This document shows, piece by piece, positions 34,001-45,383 of a stretch of DNA of 64,000 nt. Numbering within the stretch: the stretch's first letter is position 1; every line of letters starts with the position of its first letter. The notes beneath the pieces are model-generated. The model worked only from the letters and a program-made list of their open reading frames with translations, did no database searches and was not told the DNA's origin. This DNA is from Jacaranda mimosifolia (taxonomy: Eukaryota > Streptophyta > Magnoliopsida > Lamiales > Bignoniaceae), in NCBI GenBank assembly GCA_018894105.1, contig CM032133.1:21342501-21406500 (forward strand), read 5' to 3'. Made by a program: the position numbers and the translations under genes.

Positions 34001-34782
34001 ATAAAATAATTGTAATAATAAAATTTATATATAAAATAAATAAAATATTTATCTATTAATCTTGTGATAAATTAAATTTATAAGATAGAATTTTGTGATA
34101 AATTACTTAACATGATGCTTATAAAATTATTTAGTGAGATAAAAATATGATTATACATATTTTTTGAATTATCTTATGAGATAGAAATCTATATCACAAT
34201 TCTGAATAAACACAACATGATATTTTAGTTATAATAAATAAGTTGATTGTATTAAAATGAAATATAAAAGTAAATAAACAACCAACGAAAAATTTTCAAC
34301 TGAATTAACATACTCAAAATTTTAAGGATTTGACATTTGGCCAAAATTGAACAATTAAAATTAAAATTGCATAATTATGGGTTATACACCATTGTACTAT
34401 ATATAATAGTATAAATATTACGTGGAAGAAAAAATCTCGCATTTAGCGTCACTCTATAAATTCAATCATTAATATTTATTCATATACTTGAATCACTTTT
34501 TGTTTTGCGCTTATGAACGATACATGTCATTCTTCTCACAAGGAATTTTAACAATATATATTCAAAATAATTAAAGTTATTATGTGGTAAAATTAATATA
34601 AGGTTGACCAAGAGAGTGCGAAGTTCCAAAACCTTTTTACAATTATCCTATGAGATACTCTAAAATCATATTTTATTCATCAATATTAAGCACTATGATA
34701 CTTAACAAAATTGTTAAAAAAATTTGTTCAAGTAGATAGGCCTCGAAACAACTAGTTGAGAAATCATGGGTCAAGTTCCTAA
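31079..34782. other. Very AT-rich region with dispersed related motifs
   Basis: No coding sequence is recognised. A motif with CTCAAAATTCTAA-AATTT, ACATTTGGC(C)AAAATTG and ACAATTA occurs three times (see separate entry). TCTATATATATATAATAGTA at 32169 followed by CCCGTACTATGCACGG at 32199 resembles termini seen in plant Helitrons, which is a weak suggestion only. Confidence 0.45.
32083..34415. repeat. Three-copy dispersed motif
   Basis: Copies lie at about 32083-32190, 33925-34015 and 34305-34415. Shared pieces include CTCAAAATT, ATTTGAC or ATTTGAT, CAAAATT, ACAATTA, and in two copies GGGT followed by ACAC. Two copies are followed by TATATATAATAGTATA. All are in the same orientation, consistent with repeated insertion of one element end or with segmental duplication. 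Confidence 0.5.
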
Positions 34783-35125
34783 TTGCCCGTTTGGTTTTAT
34801 TTTTATTTTCATTATTTTTAAAATAGTGAGAATTAATTATGTGATGTGATGTAGAAAAGAAAATGTATTTGAGTGAAATGTTTGGAAATGTAATGATTAT
34901 GTTAATTTTAAAAGGGTGTAGGTGGAGAGAGATAGAAATAATGGAATAAAGAGAGAAGATAAATAAGCTATTAGGTAAATATGTATATATATATTGTTGG
35001 AAAATATATTTTGAAAATGGAAATGTAAATTATGTTGAGTGAAAATTTTTAAAAAAATGATGATTTCTGTTTCTAGAATAGTGGAAAATGGAAAAAGTGG
35101 ATTTGGAATAAAGCCAAATACCCCC
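34783..35125. mobile_element. Tourist-like (PIF/Harbinger) MITE
   Basis: Flanked by TAA at 34780-34782 and TAA at 35126-35128. The left end TTGCCCGTTTGGTTTTATTT and the reverse complement of the right end, GGGGGTATTTGGCTTTATTC, share TTTGG-TTTATT. The 343-bp AT-rich body has no ORF. The 3-bp duplication and the GTTTGG-type terminus are typical of Tourist elements. Confidence 0.65.
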
Positions 35126-35166
35126 TAAGTGGTAGTAGTAGGGCTAGAAATGAGGTGGTAGTAATT

Positions 35167-35188
35167 CCCCCCCCCCCCCCCCCCCCCC
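35167..35188. repeat. Poly-C tract, 22 bases
   Basis: Uninterrupted C run followed by T-rich DNA; length in the assembly may be unreliable. Confidence 0.95.
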
Positions 35189-35350
35189 TCCTTTTTTTTT
35201 AATAATTTTTAATTTTTATTATATATATATAATTATTTTAAAATAAAAATTCATCAACTTCTTTTTTTAAGAATAAAAAAATATAAAATGTTTAAATTTT
35301 CAATATTATACTACTCTAACCATTATTTTCAATGAAAACAGAGCACAAGA

Positions 35351-35757
35351 TAGGGTGGGCGTTCGGATCGGATAATTTAGGTACCAGCTCAATCCGATCG
35401 GATATTATTCGAGCGGATTGGATATTTTATTTAAAAAAATTTACGGGTCGGATACTCGATTCCTGAACAAAATTTTGAGTCGGATATCGGGTAGGAGGTC
35501 CTACCCGATTAAATAGTTCGGGCACCTAACTTTATTTTATAAATAATTATATATTATATATATAAATATATTTATATATATATTATATAGTTATATAAAT
35601 ATACCTATTATATATTATATATATAAATATATTTGAAAAAGGCCAAATTTGGCCGCTGTTAACAGTGAATTATTCGGTAACCGATTTATTCTAATACTAA
35701 AAAATATCGAATACTCGACAAATTTGAATCGGTGTGAAATTCAATCGCACACCCCTA
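35351..35757. mobile_element. hAT-like MITE
   Basis: TAGGGTGGGCGTTCGGATCG at the left and TCAATCGCACACCCCTA at the right form imperfect TIRs starting TAGGG. CGGATA and TCCGA-type motifs recur near both ends. Flanks CACAAGA and CACAGTGA are similar but need a gap, so the 8-bp duplication is uncertain. No coding capacity. Confidence 0.6.
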
Positions 35758-36551
35758 CACAGTGATGTCTCACTTTCTTAATAGGAATCTACTTTTGTAA
35801 TTTGATTGAAGGAAAAGTTTTCTTCGCAAAGGTGGAGTGGATGAAATGACAAGGAATTATGGCCCAAGGGGGTACGATTGTACACGCCACACTTTGGCAG
35901 TTTTATGATTGAGACTTGTACAACGTTGTACCAACCCAAAGCATTGGACCATTTAAATTTTAAAACGGGTCCACTGGCACTTTTTTGTTTGAGAGTGAGT
36001 GCTCAAAGCGGTGGACCGGTTATAACGGGTCCACGAAGGAATTTGTGGGCCAGCTGCAGATTACTACCAGTGAAACGGCACAAAGCCACGTGATACACAT
36101 GTTCGACATTTCCTCCGAAAAAATATTTTGTTTGTTTTAATTTTGTAGTTTATATTTCATTTTAAAATCTCTCAAAATAGAATTTCATGTTCCAAAATAT
36201 TGCTATTACTGAAGGTGATAGTACGAAAAATTTAACCAAAAGAGGGTACTTATCTTCACAAATAATTAGCATTTGATTATCTTTAGACTAGTGATACTTG
36301 AGGACTATCCTAGGAATGTTGATGGGGCGGGGATAGCCTCCGGCCCCTACTCCGTGAAGTCAAAATAGCTCTCGTTCTCTTGGTGGGTACTCCTCCTTAT
36401 TGCTTTTGTGGAGAGAGATTTATAAAATTTATAAAAAAAAAATTAGAAATAAAAAAAAGTACTAAACTTTTTCAATAATGTAATTACTTCCAAAATGAAA
36501 AGATTTTAATACATTACACATGATATTTAATTATATTTTGCAACACATTTA
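35758..36551. other. Region without recognised genes
   Basis: Includes a segment of more balanced composition (35820-36110) with a G-box CACGTG at about 36088 and a GC-rich piece at 36315-36400; neither can be assigned. The boundary with the truncated LTR at 36552 has no target duplication. Confidence 0.5.
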
Positions 36552-37355
36552 TAATTTATTTGATTCACTATATTCCTATGTGAATTAATTAAATTATGGA
36601 TAAGGTTGTACCACTCAAATAACTCCATAAAGCAAGTAGATATATTCCTATCCTATTCATAAATTAATTAATTCATCAATTTGAACAATTAATTCTAAGG
36701 TCTTTTATTGTCAATCAATCTCTAGATTTTCTTTTCCATGATTCCCCTAAGGTTTAAAGATGCATTTGACTGTTGATTAGACAATCAAATAAAAAAAGCA
36801 CACAATAGAAGAAATAATTTTAAGAGCTACTAATTTCATGGAAGAAAATCATGCATTAATTTATACAAACGAATCAATCATAATCCTAGAGTAACGAATT
36901 AATTCATAATTGAATTGCCAAACAAAACATGAATAAAACGAAACATCATCTCAAATCCAGAATTAAAAAGAAAATCAAAGGGAGAAGAAGAAATTCTATT
37001 TCTAAACGAATCTGATCTCCACTTTGTCCTCCTCTGAATCCTAAATTCTCGTGAAACTTCTAATATTCAAAATAGAAAATCCAAATGTGGTCCTCGAACT
37101 CAGTATTTGAAAGACATATTTATAATTGATTAAAAGAGTCTTCTAATTAGAATAAGACTCAAATAAATAAAGATTCTTTTGTCCATCTTTTATTAAATCA
37201 TGAGGTGTCATCCAATCAGCATTCCCACCAACTTGTATTACTACAATTCCAAATTTTTATCAATTAGTAAAGGAATCATAATTTTAAATAAAAAAAATAT
37301 TTTTTAAGTCCTAAATATGATATAAAAATTAATTCTAATGGAGACTTAATAAACA
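36552..37355 (-). repeat. Athila 3' LTR, outer third missing
   Basis: Homologous to about 42605-43443. About 365 bp corresponding to 42238-42604 are absent, and a 35-bp internal deletion lies at 37231 relative to the other LTR. Its inner edge ends ...TTAATAAACA, next to the polypurine tract. Confidence 0.8.
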
Positions 37356-37366
37356 CCCCCAAACTT
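37356..37366 (-). other. Athila polypurine tract
   Basis: AAGTTTGGGGG on the minus strand directly before the LTR start TGTTTATTAAG. A similar CAAGTTTGGGGGG at about 38600 may be a second, internal tract. Confidence 0.75.
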
Positions 37367-37574
37367 AATACATTGCTTGCTCTCGAGCAACACAAAGAGA
37401 AGACTCAAAGACACTCTAAGAAAAACAAATAAATACTAAAATGCATGTGCAAAAACATCACTTGTTTTTGTTATTCGCAGAACTACTTCAAAATTATGCT
37501 CGTAGTCAACCATAATTATGATCTAATTTCATTATGTACATATAAGCAGATACAATGTTCAAATGAATCTTCCA

Positions 37575-37674
37575 TGTATGTGTGTGATTTCTCTTCAAGT
37601 ATTTATTGGCAATTCGAATTAATTTGTATGTGTGTGATTTCTCTTCTAGTATTTATTGGCAATTCGAATTAATT
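37575..37674. repeat. 50-bp tandem duplication
   Basis: Two adjacent copies (37575-37624, 37625-37674) differ at one base, CAAG versus CTAG, so the duplication is recent compared with the LTRs. Confidence 0.95.
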
Positions 37675-39296
37675 TATGTACAAGTACAAGATTCTACTCG
37701 AATACTCCATAGGTTGGCTTTTCATCTTGATCCCCACTAATGTAGAATACACTCAATAACGGATCTTTTAGGACTTTCAGAGCTTGTAATATAACCTTGG
37801 TAAAGGTAGGAAAGATATGGATAATATTGGCTCGATACCCACAATGCTTGTTCATCATCACCTTTCAATACTTCCCCAAACTTGTTGAATAGTACTTCTC
37901 AATTTCTTTCTTTTTGCCCCCTTTTTTTAAGATTTTTTTTTCGGTGTTCATGCCACTATGCACTTTTTCTTTTATTTTTTATTTATTTATTTTTTTAGTG
38001 GGGAAAGAAAATCAAACTCATGGGCACTATATTGTTTGCCCCTATCTTCGCATGAGCTTAAAAAAAATCTAATAAGTAATTGTGAGATTTATTTAGTGGA
38101 ATTATGTGTTTAGGTTGGCTGTTGAGTTAGTTGCCAAATAAAAAGAATACTTTAAAATAGGCTCAACAGAGGATCATAGAAATATAATATTATTTGGTAG
38201 GCTTGAAAGGCTCCAACGGGTAAAAAATGGTCTAAATCATTTCCTTTATTTGAATGTTTTCTAGAATTTCGTCTAGCATCAAACAAATTCTAGAGTTTAA
38301 AGTATTACCTATGTAACCCATGCATAAATGTTCTCTACATCAAATCAATAACTAAAAGTGAAAAAGTGAATGCTCAAAAATAGTAGATGTCATCCTAGTA
38401 TTGCTTCTACTTAAAGTGCACAATTCCATCATCATACAATTATAATTTTCCACAAAACACAAAATTAAAGGAGTAATATCTTCATTGATTCAAGAAGATT
38501 AATTTCTGTACATGTAGGACATCGACTTAATTACTAAATCCTAATCATAACTAAACTAATAGAAAACAAAGGACTAAGAATTGACTCGCAGAGCATCCCC
38601 CCAAACTTGAGAGGTACTTTGTCCTCAAAGTACTAATACTATTGTGACAGAGAAAGCAAAAAAATAAGAAGAAAATAAGAGATACTAATATGAAAAAGAT
38701 AAAAATAAAAATAAAAATAAAAATAAACAAATAAAAGGAAAAGTAAGAAAATACGCCCTAATCAATTGATGGTGTCATCGTCCTTTTCGATTTCTGGGGG
38801 TGGAATTTGAACATCAACGTAAAGATGTGCTGGTAGTGAAAATTAACTCCGAATAAATTACTCCTAATAATACCTAAAGAAAATCAATAAATTCCAATCA
38901 ATAAATCAACGTCCAAAAATTTAATTCAATTGGCATCCAAATATCCATCACTTCACCTCAATAATCAATCCATTATTTATCAAATAATCTCAAATAAACA
39001 ACTACTAAATTTAAATTATTTAGTAAATAATGTAACTAATTCCAAACTCCCACATCAATTAAATAGGCCTTTATAAATGAAAAAAAAAAAGACTAGGAAT
39101 TTAAATCAATCTAAAATACTAATATATTTAAAATATTCTAAAGAGAGAGAAATGAAGATGGTGGTGTAGATGGGTTTGTTTGAGGGGAAAAAGTGAATAA
39201 AAAAACTAAAGAAAAAGAAAAATGGAGAAAAAGGAAAGAAAAAAAAATAAAAGGAAAAGAAAAAAAGAGAAAAAGAAAGAAAAATAATAGAGAGAA

Positions 39297-39310
39297 GGGG
39301 GGGGGGGGGG
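39297..39310. repeat. Poly-G tract, 14 bases
   Basis: Uninterrupted G run after a long A/G-rich stretch. Confidence 0.95.
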
Positions 39311-39959
39311 TGTTGGTGGCAGATTGCTTGCTACCTAGTATTTTTGTTTTGTTTTGTTCTATTTTGTTTTTTTCGGGTTTTAGAAGTAAAGATGGTGCGC
39401 CAGGGCGCAAATTGCTTGTGCCCCAATGCACTTGGTGTCTAAAAAAGACGCCTTGCGCTGTGCTCCCATGCACAAGTCAATGTATTATGGCCTAAAAATT
39501 CACACCTTGCGTCGGGCCGCAAGGCCACTGCCTTTTTTTTTTTCCCAAAAATTTCTTCTCATTACCTAGCATCCTGCAAAAAAAAAATAAAAGCACAAAT
39601 TAAATTAGAAATTAAATCAAATAGAGAAGAAAAAATTAACTAATAGAAAAATAGAAATAACAGAAATTAAAAACTTTTGTTGTCTCCCAAGAAGCGCTTA
39701 ATTTATAGCCTTCGGCTTGACTTTCGGACTTCACTCGATGTTGGTTAAGGTGATTGTGGATTGTTGATGATCAAATCACCTTCCCAATAGTGTTTGATTC
39801 TTTTTCTACTCGCCTTGAATTGCCTTCTTGAACTAATTTCTTCCAACTCCATCATGCCATGTGGAAGGATTTCAATGATGCAAAGTGGTCCCAACCATCA
39901 TGATTTTAACTGTCTCGATAACCACTTAAAATGGGAGTTGTACAATAGTACCTATTCAC

Positions 39960-40653
39960 CTAGTTGTAATTGGTCTTTCAAAATTTTTCGATCAGTCCTA
40001 TATTTAGCCCCTCCTTTATATGATTTGATTTTTTTATTTGCCACACTGACTGCAAAACACTTTTCAATGTCCTTAGAAAAATCAAATGATTTAAACACAT
40101 TAACATTACCTTTTCATTTTGGACCCTCATGGTTAATTCTGTGGCAAAGAATGGTCTCTCAAGGATGATTGACACTTTAGTATCCTCCTACATGTCCAAC
40201 ACAATAGAATATGCGGGGAAAATAAATTTATCAACTTTTACTAATATGTCTTCAATTATTCCCTTAGGATATGTAAATGTTCTATCCGCAAGTTGCAGTT
40301 ACACTAATTAGCTTGGTCTCGCCCAATCCAAGTTGTTAATAGGTGGAATGTGGCATTAAATTTATGCTTGCCCCCAAATCACAAAGTGCCTTTCCAGAAA
40401 AATTAGTACCAATTTCGCATGATATGATGAAACTCCCAATATCCTTGAGCTCTGGGTGTAACTTCTTTTGGATGATTGCACTGCATTTCTCTGTGACATC
40501 TACTGTTTTAAATTCACTCGAACATATGTTCTTAGATAAAATAGCTATTATGAATTTGACATAACTTAGCATTTGTTCTAAGACTTTAGTAAATGGAATA
40601 TTTATATGAAGTTTCTTGAAAACCTCCAAAAAATGTTGAAATTGCTTGTCCAA
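39960..40653 (-). pseudogene. Athila aspartic protease, broken
   Basis: The minus strand from 40653 reads toward PELKDIGSFIISCEIG and then KALCDLGASINLMP (about 40400-40350), which contains the D-L-G-A active site typical of Athila proteases (the usual D-S/T-G-A with Leu). Further left, LERPFFATELTMRVQNEKV (about 40160-40105) matches the GRPFL-T-G region near the end of the domain. Frame breaks and stops separate the two parts. It would process the polyprotein. RT does not follow. Confidence 0.75.
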
Positions 40654-41029
40654 CTTTTGCTTCTTAAGCCTCTGAGGAAAGGGTGGAGATGGTTTGATAG
40701 GATTAATTTCTTCAGTTTTCTACTTTTTGTCCTTTCCCTTCTCAACTGGTGATTCTATTTCAATTCTTCCAAAGATGGAAGGACCTTCTGAAATTCTTTC
40801 AACTCTCTACCATTCCTCAAAGAAACAACATTGCAATGTTCCTTGCCTTCTTGTTTAGGATTTATCTTAGTATCACTTGGCAAAGTTCATTGTTTTCTCA
40901 TACTCAATGCATTGGCTAGCTAGCCCATTTATGTTTCTAATGTTCTAATTGAAGTTGATTGACTTTGAATTGCTGCCTCTGTTTTTGTCATGAACTACAT
41001 AAACATCTCTTCTAATGATAGCTTCTTTT

Positions 41030-42130
41030 CTTGAGTTGGTGGCTTAGGAGCTAGTGTTTGTCCTTGATTGTTGCTCCATGAAAAGTTAGGGTGTTGTCTC
41101 CATCTAGGATTATAAGTATTTGAGTACGGATTGTTTTGATTCCTATTAAAGTTCCCAACAAACTACATTATTTCCAAAGTATGCTGACACTGATAACTCG
41201 AATACGCATCCTCGCAAATATTGCAAGCAATAAATTGGCTCTCTACTGCTTGAATTTGCTGCACTGGCTGGGTTATAATACTTGCAAGTGTGTCCACCTT
41301 CTTTGTTAAAACTTCTAATTGTGCAATCAAAGATGTAGTAGCAATTACCTCATAAATTCCTACAACTTTCTTTGGTTGAGTTAGTCTCTTAGTTGGCCGC
41401 TGATAACTATTTGCAGCCATCTCTTTAAATAACTCAAATGTATCCCTAATCTTCTTTCGCATAAGTGTACCTCTTGTTGCAGCATCAACTATTCCTTTGG
41501 TATGTGCGGATAATTCATTGTAGAACGTCTGCACTTGAAGCCACTTTCTCAATCCATGATGAGGGCATTTTCTGAGGACCTCCTTATATCTTTCCAATAC
41601 CTCATGAAATGTTTACTGATCAAATTGGACAAAGTAAGTAATCTCATTCCTAAATTGACTATTCGTGATGGTGGGAAACAATTGGCCGAGAATTCTGCAC
41701 TAAATCCTCCTAAGTGGTAATGGACCCCAATGGAAAGGATGACAACCAACTCTTTTCTTTGTCCTTTAATGAAAATGAAAATAACCTCAATCATATTGCA
41801 TCATCCGAAACTCCATTATATTTGAAGGTGTCGCAAATCTCCAAAAAGTTAGTTAAATGAGCATTCGGATCTTCTGTTGGAGACCCCCTAAATTATACTC
41901 AACTCTGTTTCATCTGAATGATGGCCGGCTTGATCTCAAAATTATTGGCCTGAACAAATGGTCTAGCGATTCCTATATGAAAGCCCTGAATTTGTGGGAT
42001 AACATAATCCCCCAGAAATCCATCTTCTTCTGCCATTTTTGCAATATCCTCATTTGCTTGCTGAAGTGCTTATATGCGCCTTTTGAAAAGTTCTCTCAAT
42101 TTCTCGATCAAACGGCACTAATTACAGTAA
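41030..42130 (-). pseudogene. Athila Gag, broken
   Basis: Minus-strand pieces in order: ANNFEIKPAIIQMKQS (about 41955-41905), [20 protein letters not shown] (41880-41820), SFSLKDKEKSWLSSFPLGSI (about 41770-41710), and ERYKEVLRKCPHHGLRKWL followed by QVQTFYNELS (41595-41510). These are characteristic of Athila Gag (retrotransposon gag domain). The last piece stays open from 41597 to 41163, including a Cys-rich segment near its end that may be a decayed zinc knuckle. Frameshifts and stops occur between pieces. Confidence 0.8.
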
Positions 42131-42215
42131 TATAATATAATATAAAACAAAAAAAAGTCTGAATTAAAACTTGGTGCTTAAAACTAATATTAGCAGAAAC
42201 AAAATAATTTTAGTC

Positions 42216-42231
42216 TTCGGCAACGACGCCA
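42216..42231 (-). other. Athila primer binding site (tRNA-Asp type)
   Basis: TGGCGTCGTTGCCGAA on the minus strand, close to TGGCGCCGTTGCCGGG used by many Athila elements, a few bases inside the LTR edge. Confidence 0.7.
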
Positions 42232-42237
42232 AAAACT

Positions 42238-43443
42238 TGTTGATTGTGCAAAACAAATAATGCAAACAATTATGTAAGTGCACGTGTCGCAACAAGTAAT
42301 AAAGTGATGTGGAGAGTGTCGATCCCATGAGGAGCTAAATTATTCGTCACTAATTACTAATTTATCACACATTTGTTTTGTTAAAAAATAAATCAATTAT
42401 GTAGGAATTAAAACTAAACTAATGAAAATAAGAAAAAGTGTACTGATTAAGATTTCTACCCGGATATGAAAGTCTAGAATTATGATTTCATCAATCGAAT
42501 GAATTGATTACATAGTTTTCTTCCTATGAAATTAATAACAAGTTATTAGTCTTGAGTCTTATTCAATTACTGGGTTCTTCTGAATTACATGCAATCAAAT
42601 CCCTGATTTATTCAATTCATTATATTCCTATAAGAATTAACTAAATTATGGATAAGGTTGTACCATTCAAATAACTACTTAGGACAAGCAAATATATTCT
42701 TATCCTACTCACAAATTAATTAATTTATTAATTTGAACAATTAATCATAAGATCTTTTATTGTCAATCAATCCCTAGATTTTTTTTCCCCAAGACTCCTG
42801 TAGGGTCCAAAATAGGATTTGATTGTTGATCAGATAATCAAATAGAAAAACTACAAAATAGAAGAAATAACTTTGAGTGCTACTAATTTTATGAAAGAAA
42901 ATCATGCATCAATTTATTTAAAAGAATCCATCATAATCCTTGAGTAACGAATCAGTTCATGATCGAATTGCCAAATAAAACATTAATAAAAAGAAACATC
43001 GTCTCAAATCCAAAATTAAAAAGAAAATCAAAGGGAGAAGAAGAAGCTCTATTCATATGAATTTGTTCTCCACTTTGTCCTCCTTCGAATTCTGAATTCT
43101 CATGAAACTTCTAATCTCCAAAATAGAAATTAGATCCAAATCTAGCTCCTAAACTCAGTATCTGAAAGACATATTTATAATTGATTAAGAAAGTCTTCTA
43201 ACTAGAATAAGACTCCAATAAATAAAGACTCTTCTGTCGATATATGATTAGATCATGTGAGGTGACATGAATCAGCATTCCCACCGACTTGGGTTAATTT
43301 GTCTCTTTTTGTAACTTCTTCACTTGTATTCCTGCAATTCCAAATTTTCATCAATTAGTAAGGAAATTATAATTTTTAAATAATAAAATTATTTGTTAAA
43401 TCCTAAATATGATATTGAAATTAATATTAATGGAGACTTAACA
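42238..43443 (-). repeat. Athila 5' LTR, 1206 bp
   Basis: Ends are TGTTGATTG at 42238 and GACTTAACA at 43443, giving TGTT...AACA. The right flank is AATTC. The homologous 3' copy is truncated, so a matching duplication cannot be tested. Confidence 0.8.
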
Positions 43444-43730
43444 AATTCTCCTAGGGTACTCGTGAAGACGGATAATTTTAACATCCCTAGACTATCCTAT
43501 TAAGGACCAACACTGTTAGGTGAAGCCCAATGGAATTTGCAGAAATGCTTGAGTCAGGGGGAGGGTTCACAAATCCAAATCCTAGAAGGAAGTTTGCTTG
43601 TTAGTTGATTCTTCAACTAAAAGGCATAAATGATAAAGTTTGCTTGTTATGGTTATAATTCATTTGACAACTTTTTAGAAATATTATCCGTCTCAATGTT
43701 CTTTCATTATAGACAAATGTTGACCTGTTG

Positions 43731-43766
<36 letters not shown>

Positions 43767-44331
43767 AAAATTTACACTAGCACATTTATCAAGAGTTTGT
43801 TAGTTACGAGCTTCGAATATCATACATACAAGTATTGACTTGAATATTAAAAAATTATATTATATATATATATATCTTGAGTTAAAATTTAGAATCCTTG
43901 CACCAAGAGATTAAAATACATCACAAACTAATTCCAAAAAAGAAAAAAACAAGATTTACCAATATCAAATATTTGAACTAAAATTTCATAAATAGACTAA
44001 AATTCCCTTGGTAGGACTTTGGAGTTCTTAGAGAGCCTAAAATAAATTTTGGAGAATCCAAAGTAAATTTTAATATGCAATAGAAATCTTGCCCTAATAA
44101 CCCAACTTGGGCGCTCGGAAGAAACGTGGGCTGAGCTTCAGCTTCAGACATGTGTTCGGTTCACAAAAAAACTCAAAGATGTCTTGAGATGGTTAAAGTT
44201 GAAAATGTTAGGGCTTTAAATTAGTAATAAGTTGAAAAATAGAGATTTGATGTGGCAATTATACCAGTGTTTTAGATAACCTTCATTTTCTTTAGACGTC
44301 GGTCAATTAGGATGGAGGAATAAAAACAAAT
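43444..44331. other. Region without recognised genes
   Basis: Includes a CT microsatellite at 43733-43764. No coding signal is recognised. Confidence 0.5.
43733..43764. repeat. (CT)16 microsatellite
   Basis: Uninterrupted dinucleotide repeat. Confidence 0.95.
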
Positions 44332-45383
44332 AGGGTGAATGGCACTTCACTCCCAAATTTAATTGATTTGGCACATTATCTATGAAAGATAATTAAAAAA
44401 CATTTTACCTCCTTAACTTAGAGTTATTAGAATACTTTTCCCCTCCACATACAATTTCTGGCACATTATATGGTTAGACAAAAGGATATTCTTGTCATTT
44501 TTACTTTTTCCCACCTTTTTCCACTAAAAAAAAAAAAGGAACCCAACCACTCTTGTCATTTCTATATTTTTCAACTCAAAAGTAAAGAAACTCATCTACC
44601 AAGAACAATAACTTGTTTGCCTTCTCTTATTGTTTATGTAATCAATTGATGATTGAAATACAACTGAGTGAGTTTTAGTACCTATATTTTAGTTAGAAAT
44701 ATTTTTAGTTTTTCATTCATATGGTTGTGCTGCAATTCATGTTCAAATAATTAATTTATTTTGTTATCTAGTAAGATCGTTCTGCCAATCAAATTAGAGA
44801 AACAAAATCATTAACCTTATTGTTACTCTAAAACAAATTTTCTTACTTTATAAAAGACATTTTCAGGAAATAGTAAAGCTCATGCTTTATTTTAGTAATG
44901 CTAAGATTATCTAATCCATTTTTAAATAATCAAAATCATTAATTTTGTCATTTATCTAAGCTATGGTTATGTTGATTAGGAAGGAAAGGGGAAGAAGTGC
45001 TCACATACTGCATATATGTATATAAATAGGTTAACAGCTAATTCAAGCTTTCAATGCCAAACACAATTAATTAGTTTAGTAAAAAAATACAGTTTACAAA
45101 CTAATAGTCCTCTTAAAGGGATATACATATAATACATCGCATAAAGTGTCACACAAATATGTTGAGAAAGGTGGAACAAGTGAAAATGACAAGAATAACA
45201 TTTTCTCCAACCATATGATTTGTCAAAAATTGTATTTGGGGGGCAAAGTGTTCTAGTAACCCTAAATTGAGGGGGTGAAATGCCTTTTAGTTATTTTTGG
45301 AGGGTAATGTGCTAAATTTATTTTTTTTGTTTTTGGTGGTGGTGGTTGTTGGGGGGGGGGGGGGGGGTTAATTGCTATTTACC
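44332..45383. mobile_element. Mutator-type non-autonomous element with long TIRs
   Basis: The ends are inverted copies over about 170 bp. Left pieces TTTGGCACATTA, GAGTTATTAGAATACTTT and CCATATAATGTG-like sequence are mirrored at the right by TAATGTGCTAAA, AAAGTGTTCTAGTAACCCT and CAACCATATGA. Flanks AAAACAAAT (44323-44331) and GACACAAAT (45384-45392) agree at 7 of 9, fitting a decayed 9-bp Mutator duplication. A 17-G run lies in the right TIR. No ORF. Confidence 0.65.
45351..45367. repeat. Poly-G tract, 17 bases
   Basis: Inside the right TIR of the Mutator-type element; the left TIR has only TCCC at the matching place, so the run expanded in one arm. Confidence 0.9.

Larger units (their letters stand above)
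37367..39780 (-). other. Athila non-coding 3' region
   Basis: AT-rich with no credible ORF. Holds a 50-bp tandem duplication, a purine-rich low-complexity tract (39140-39300), a 14-G run (39297-39310) and a GC-rich piece (39390-39530) with repeats of CTTGCG and GCGCAA type. The segment TTGTCTCCCAAGAAGCGCTT at 39677 resembles conserved non-coding sequence of Athila and related elements. Confidence 0.5.
36552..43443 (-). mobile_element. Athila-type Ty3/gypsy derivative lacking RT and integrase
   Basis: Minus-strand order: 5' LTR (42238-43443), primer site resembling tRNA-Asp, Gag, aspartic protease, a long non-coding stretch, polypurine tract, and a truncated 3' LTR (36552-37355). LTRs are clearly homologous over about 800 bp but differ at many sites. 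The internal region is about 4.9 kb, less than half of a complete Athila, and nothing resembling RT, RNase H or integrase was seen between the protease and the LTR. It is therefore an internally deleted or non-autonomous form. Confidence 0.8.

Noticed and set aside
35878..36093. 71-codon plus-strand frame in a segment of balanced composition
   Set aside because: No motif or neighbouring exon structure; composition alone is not enough to call a gene.
36300..36410. GC-rich piece GATGGGGCGGGGATAGCC as a hAT MITE end
   Set aside because: Only one end is visible and no partner was found; it may be a fragment interrupted by the Athila element.
39138..39495. Lys-rich and Phe/Ser-rich frames on both strands
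   Set aside because: Produced by a purine/pyrimidine low-complexity tract in the Athila non-coding region.
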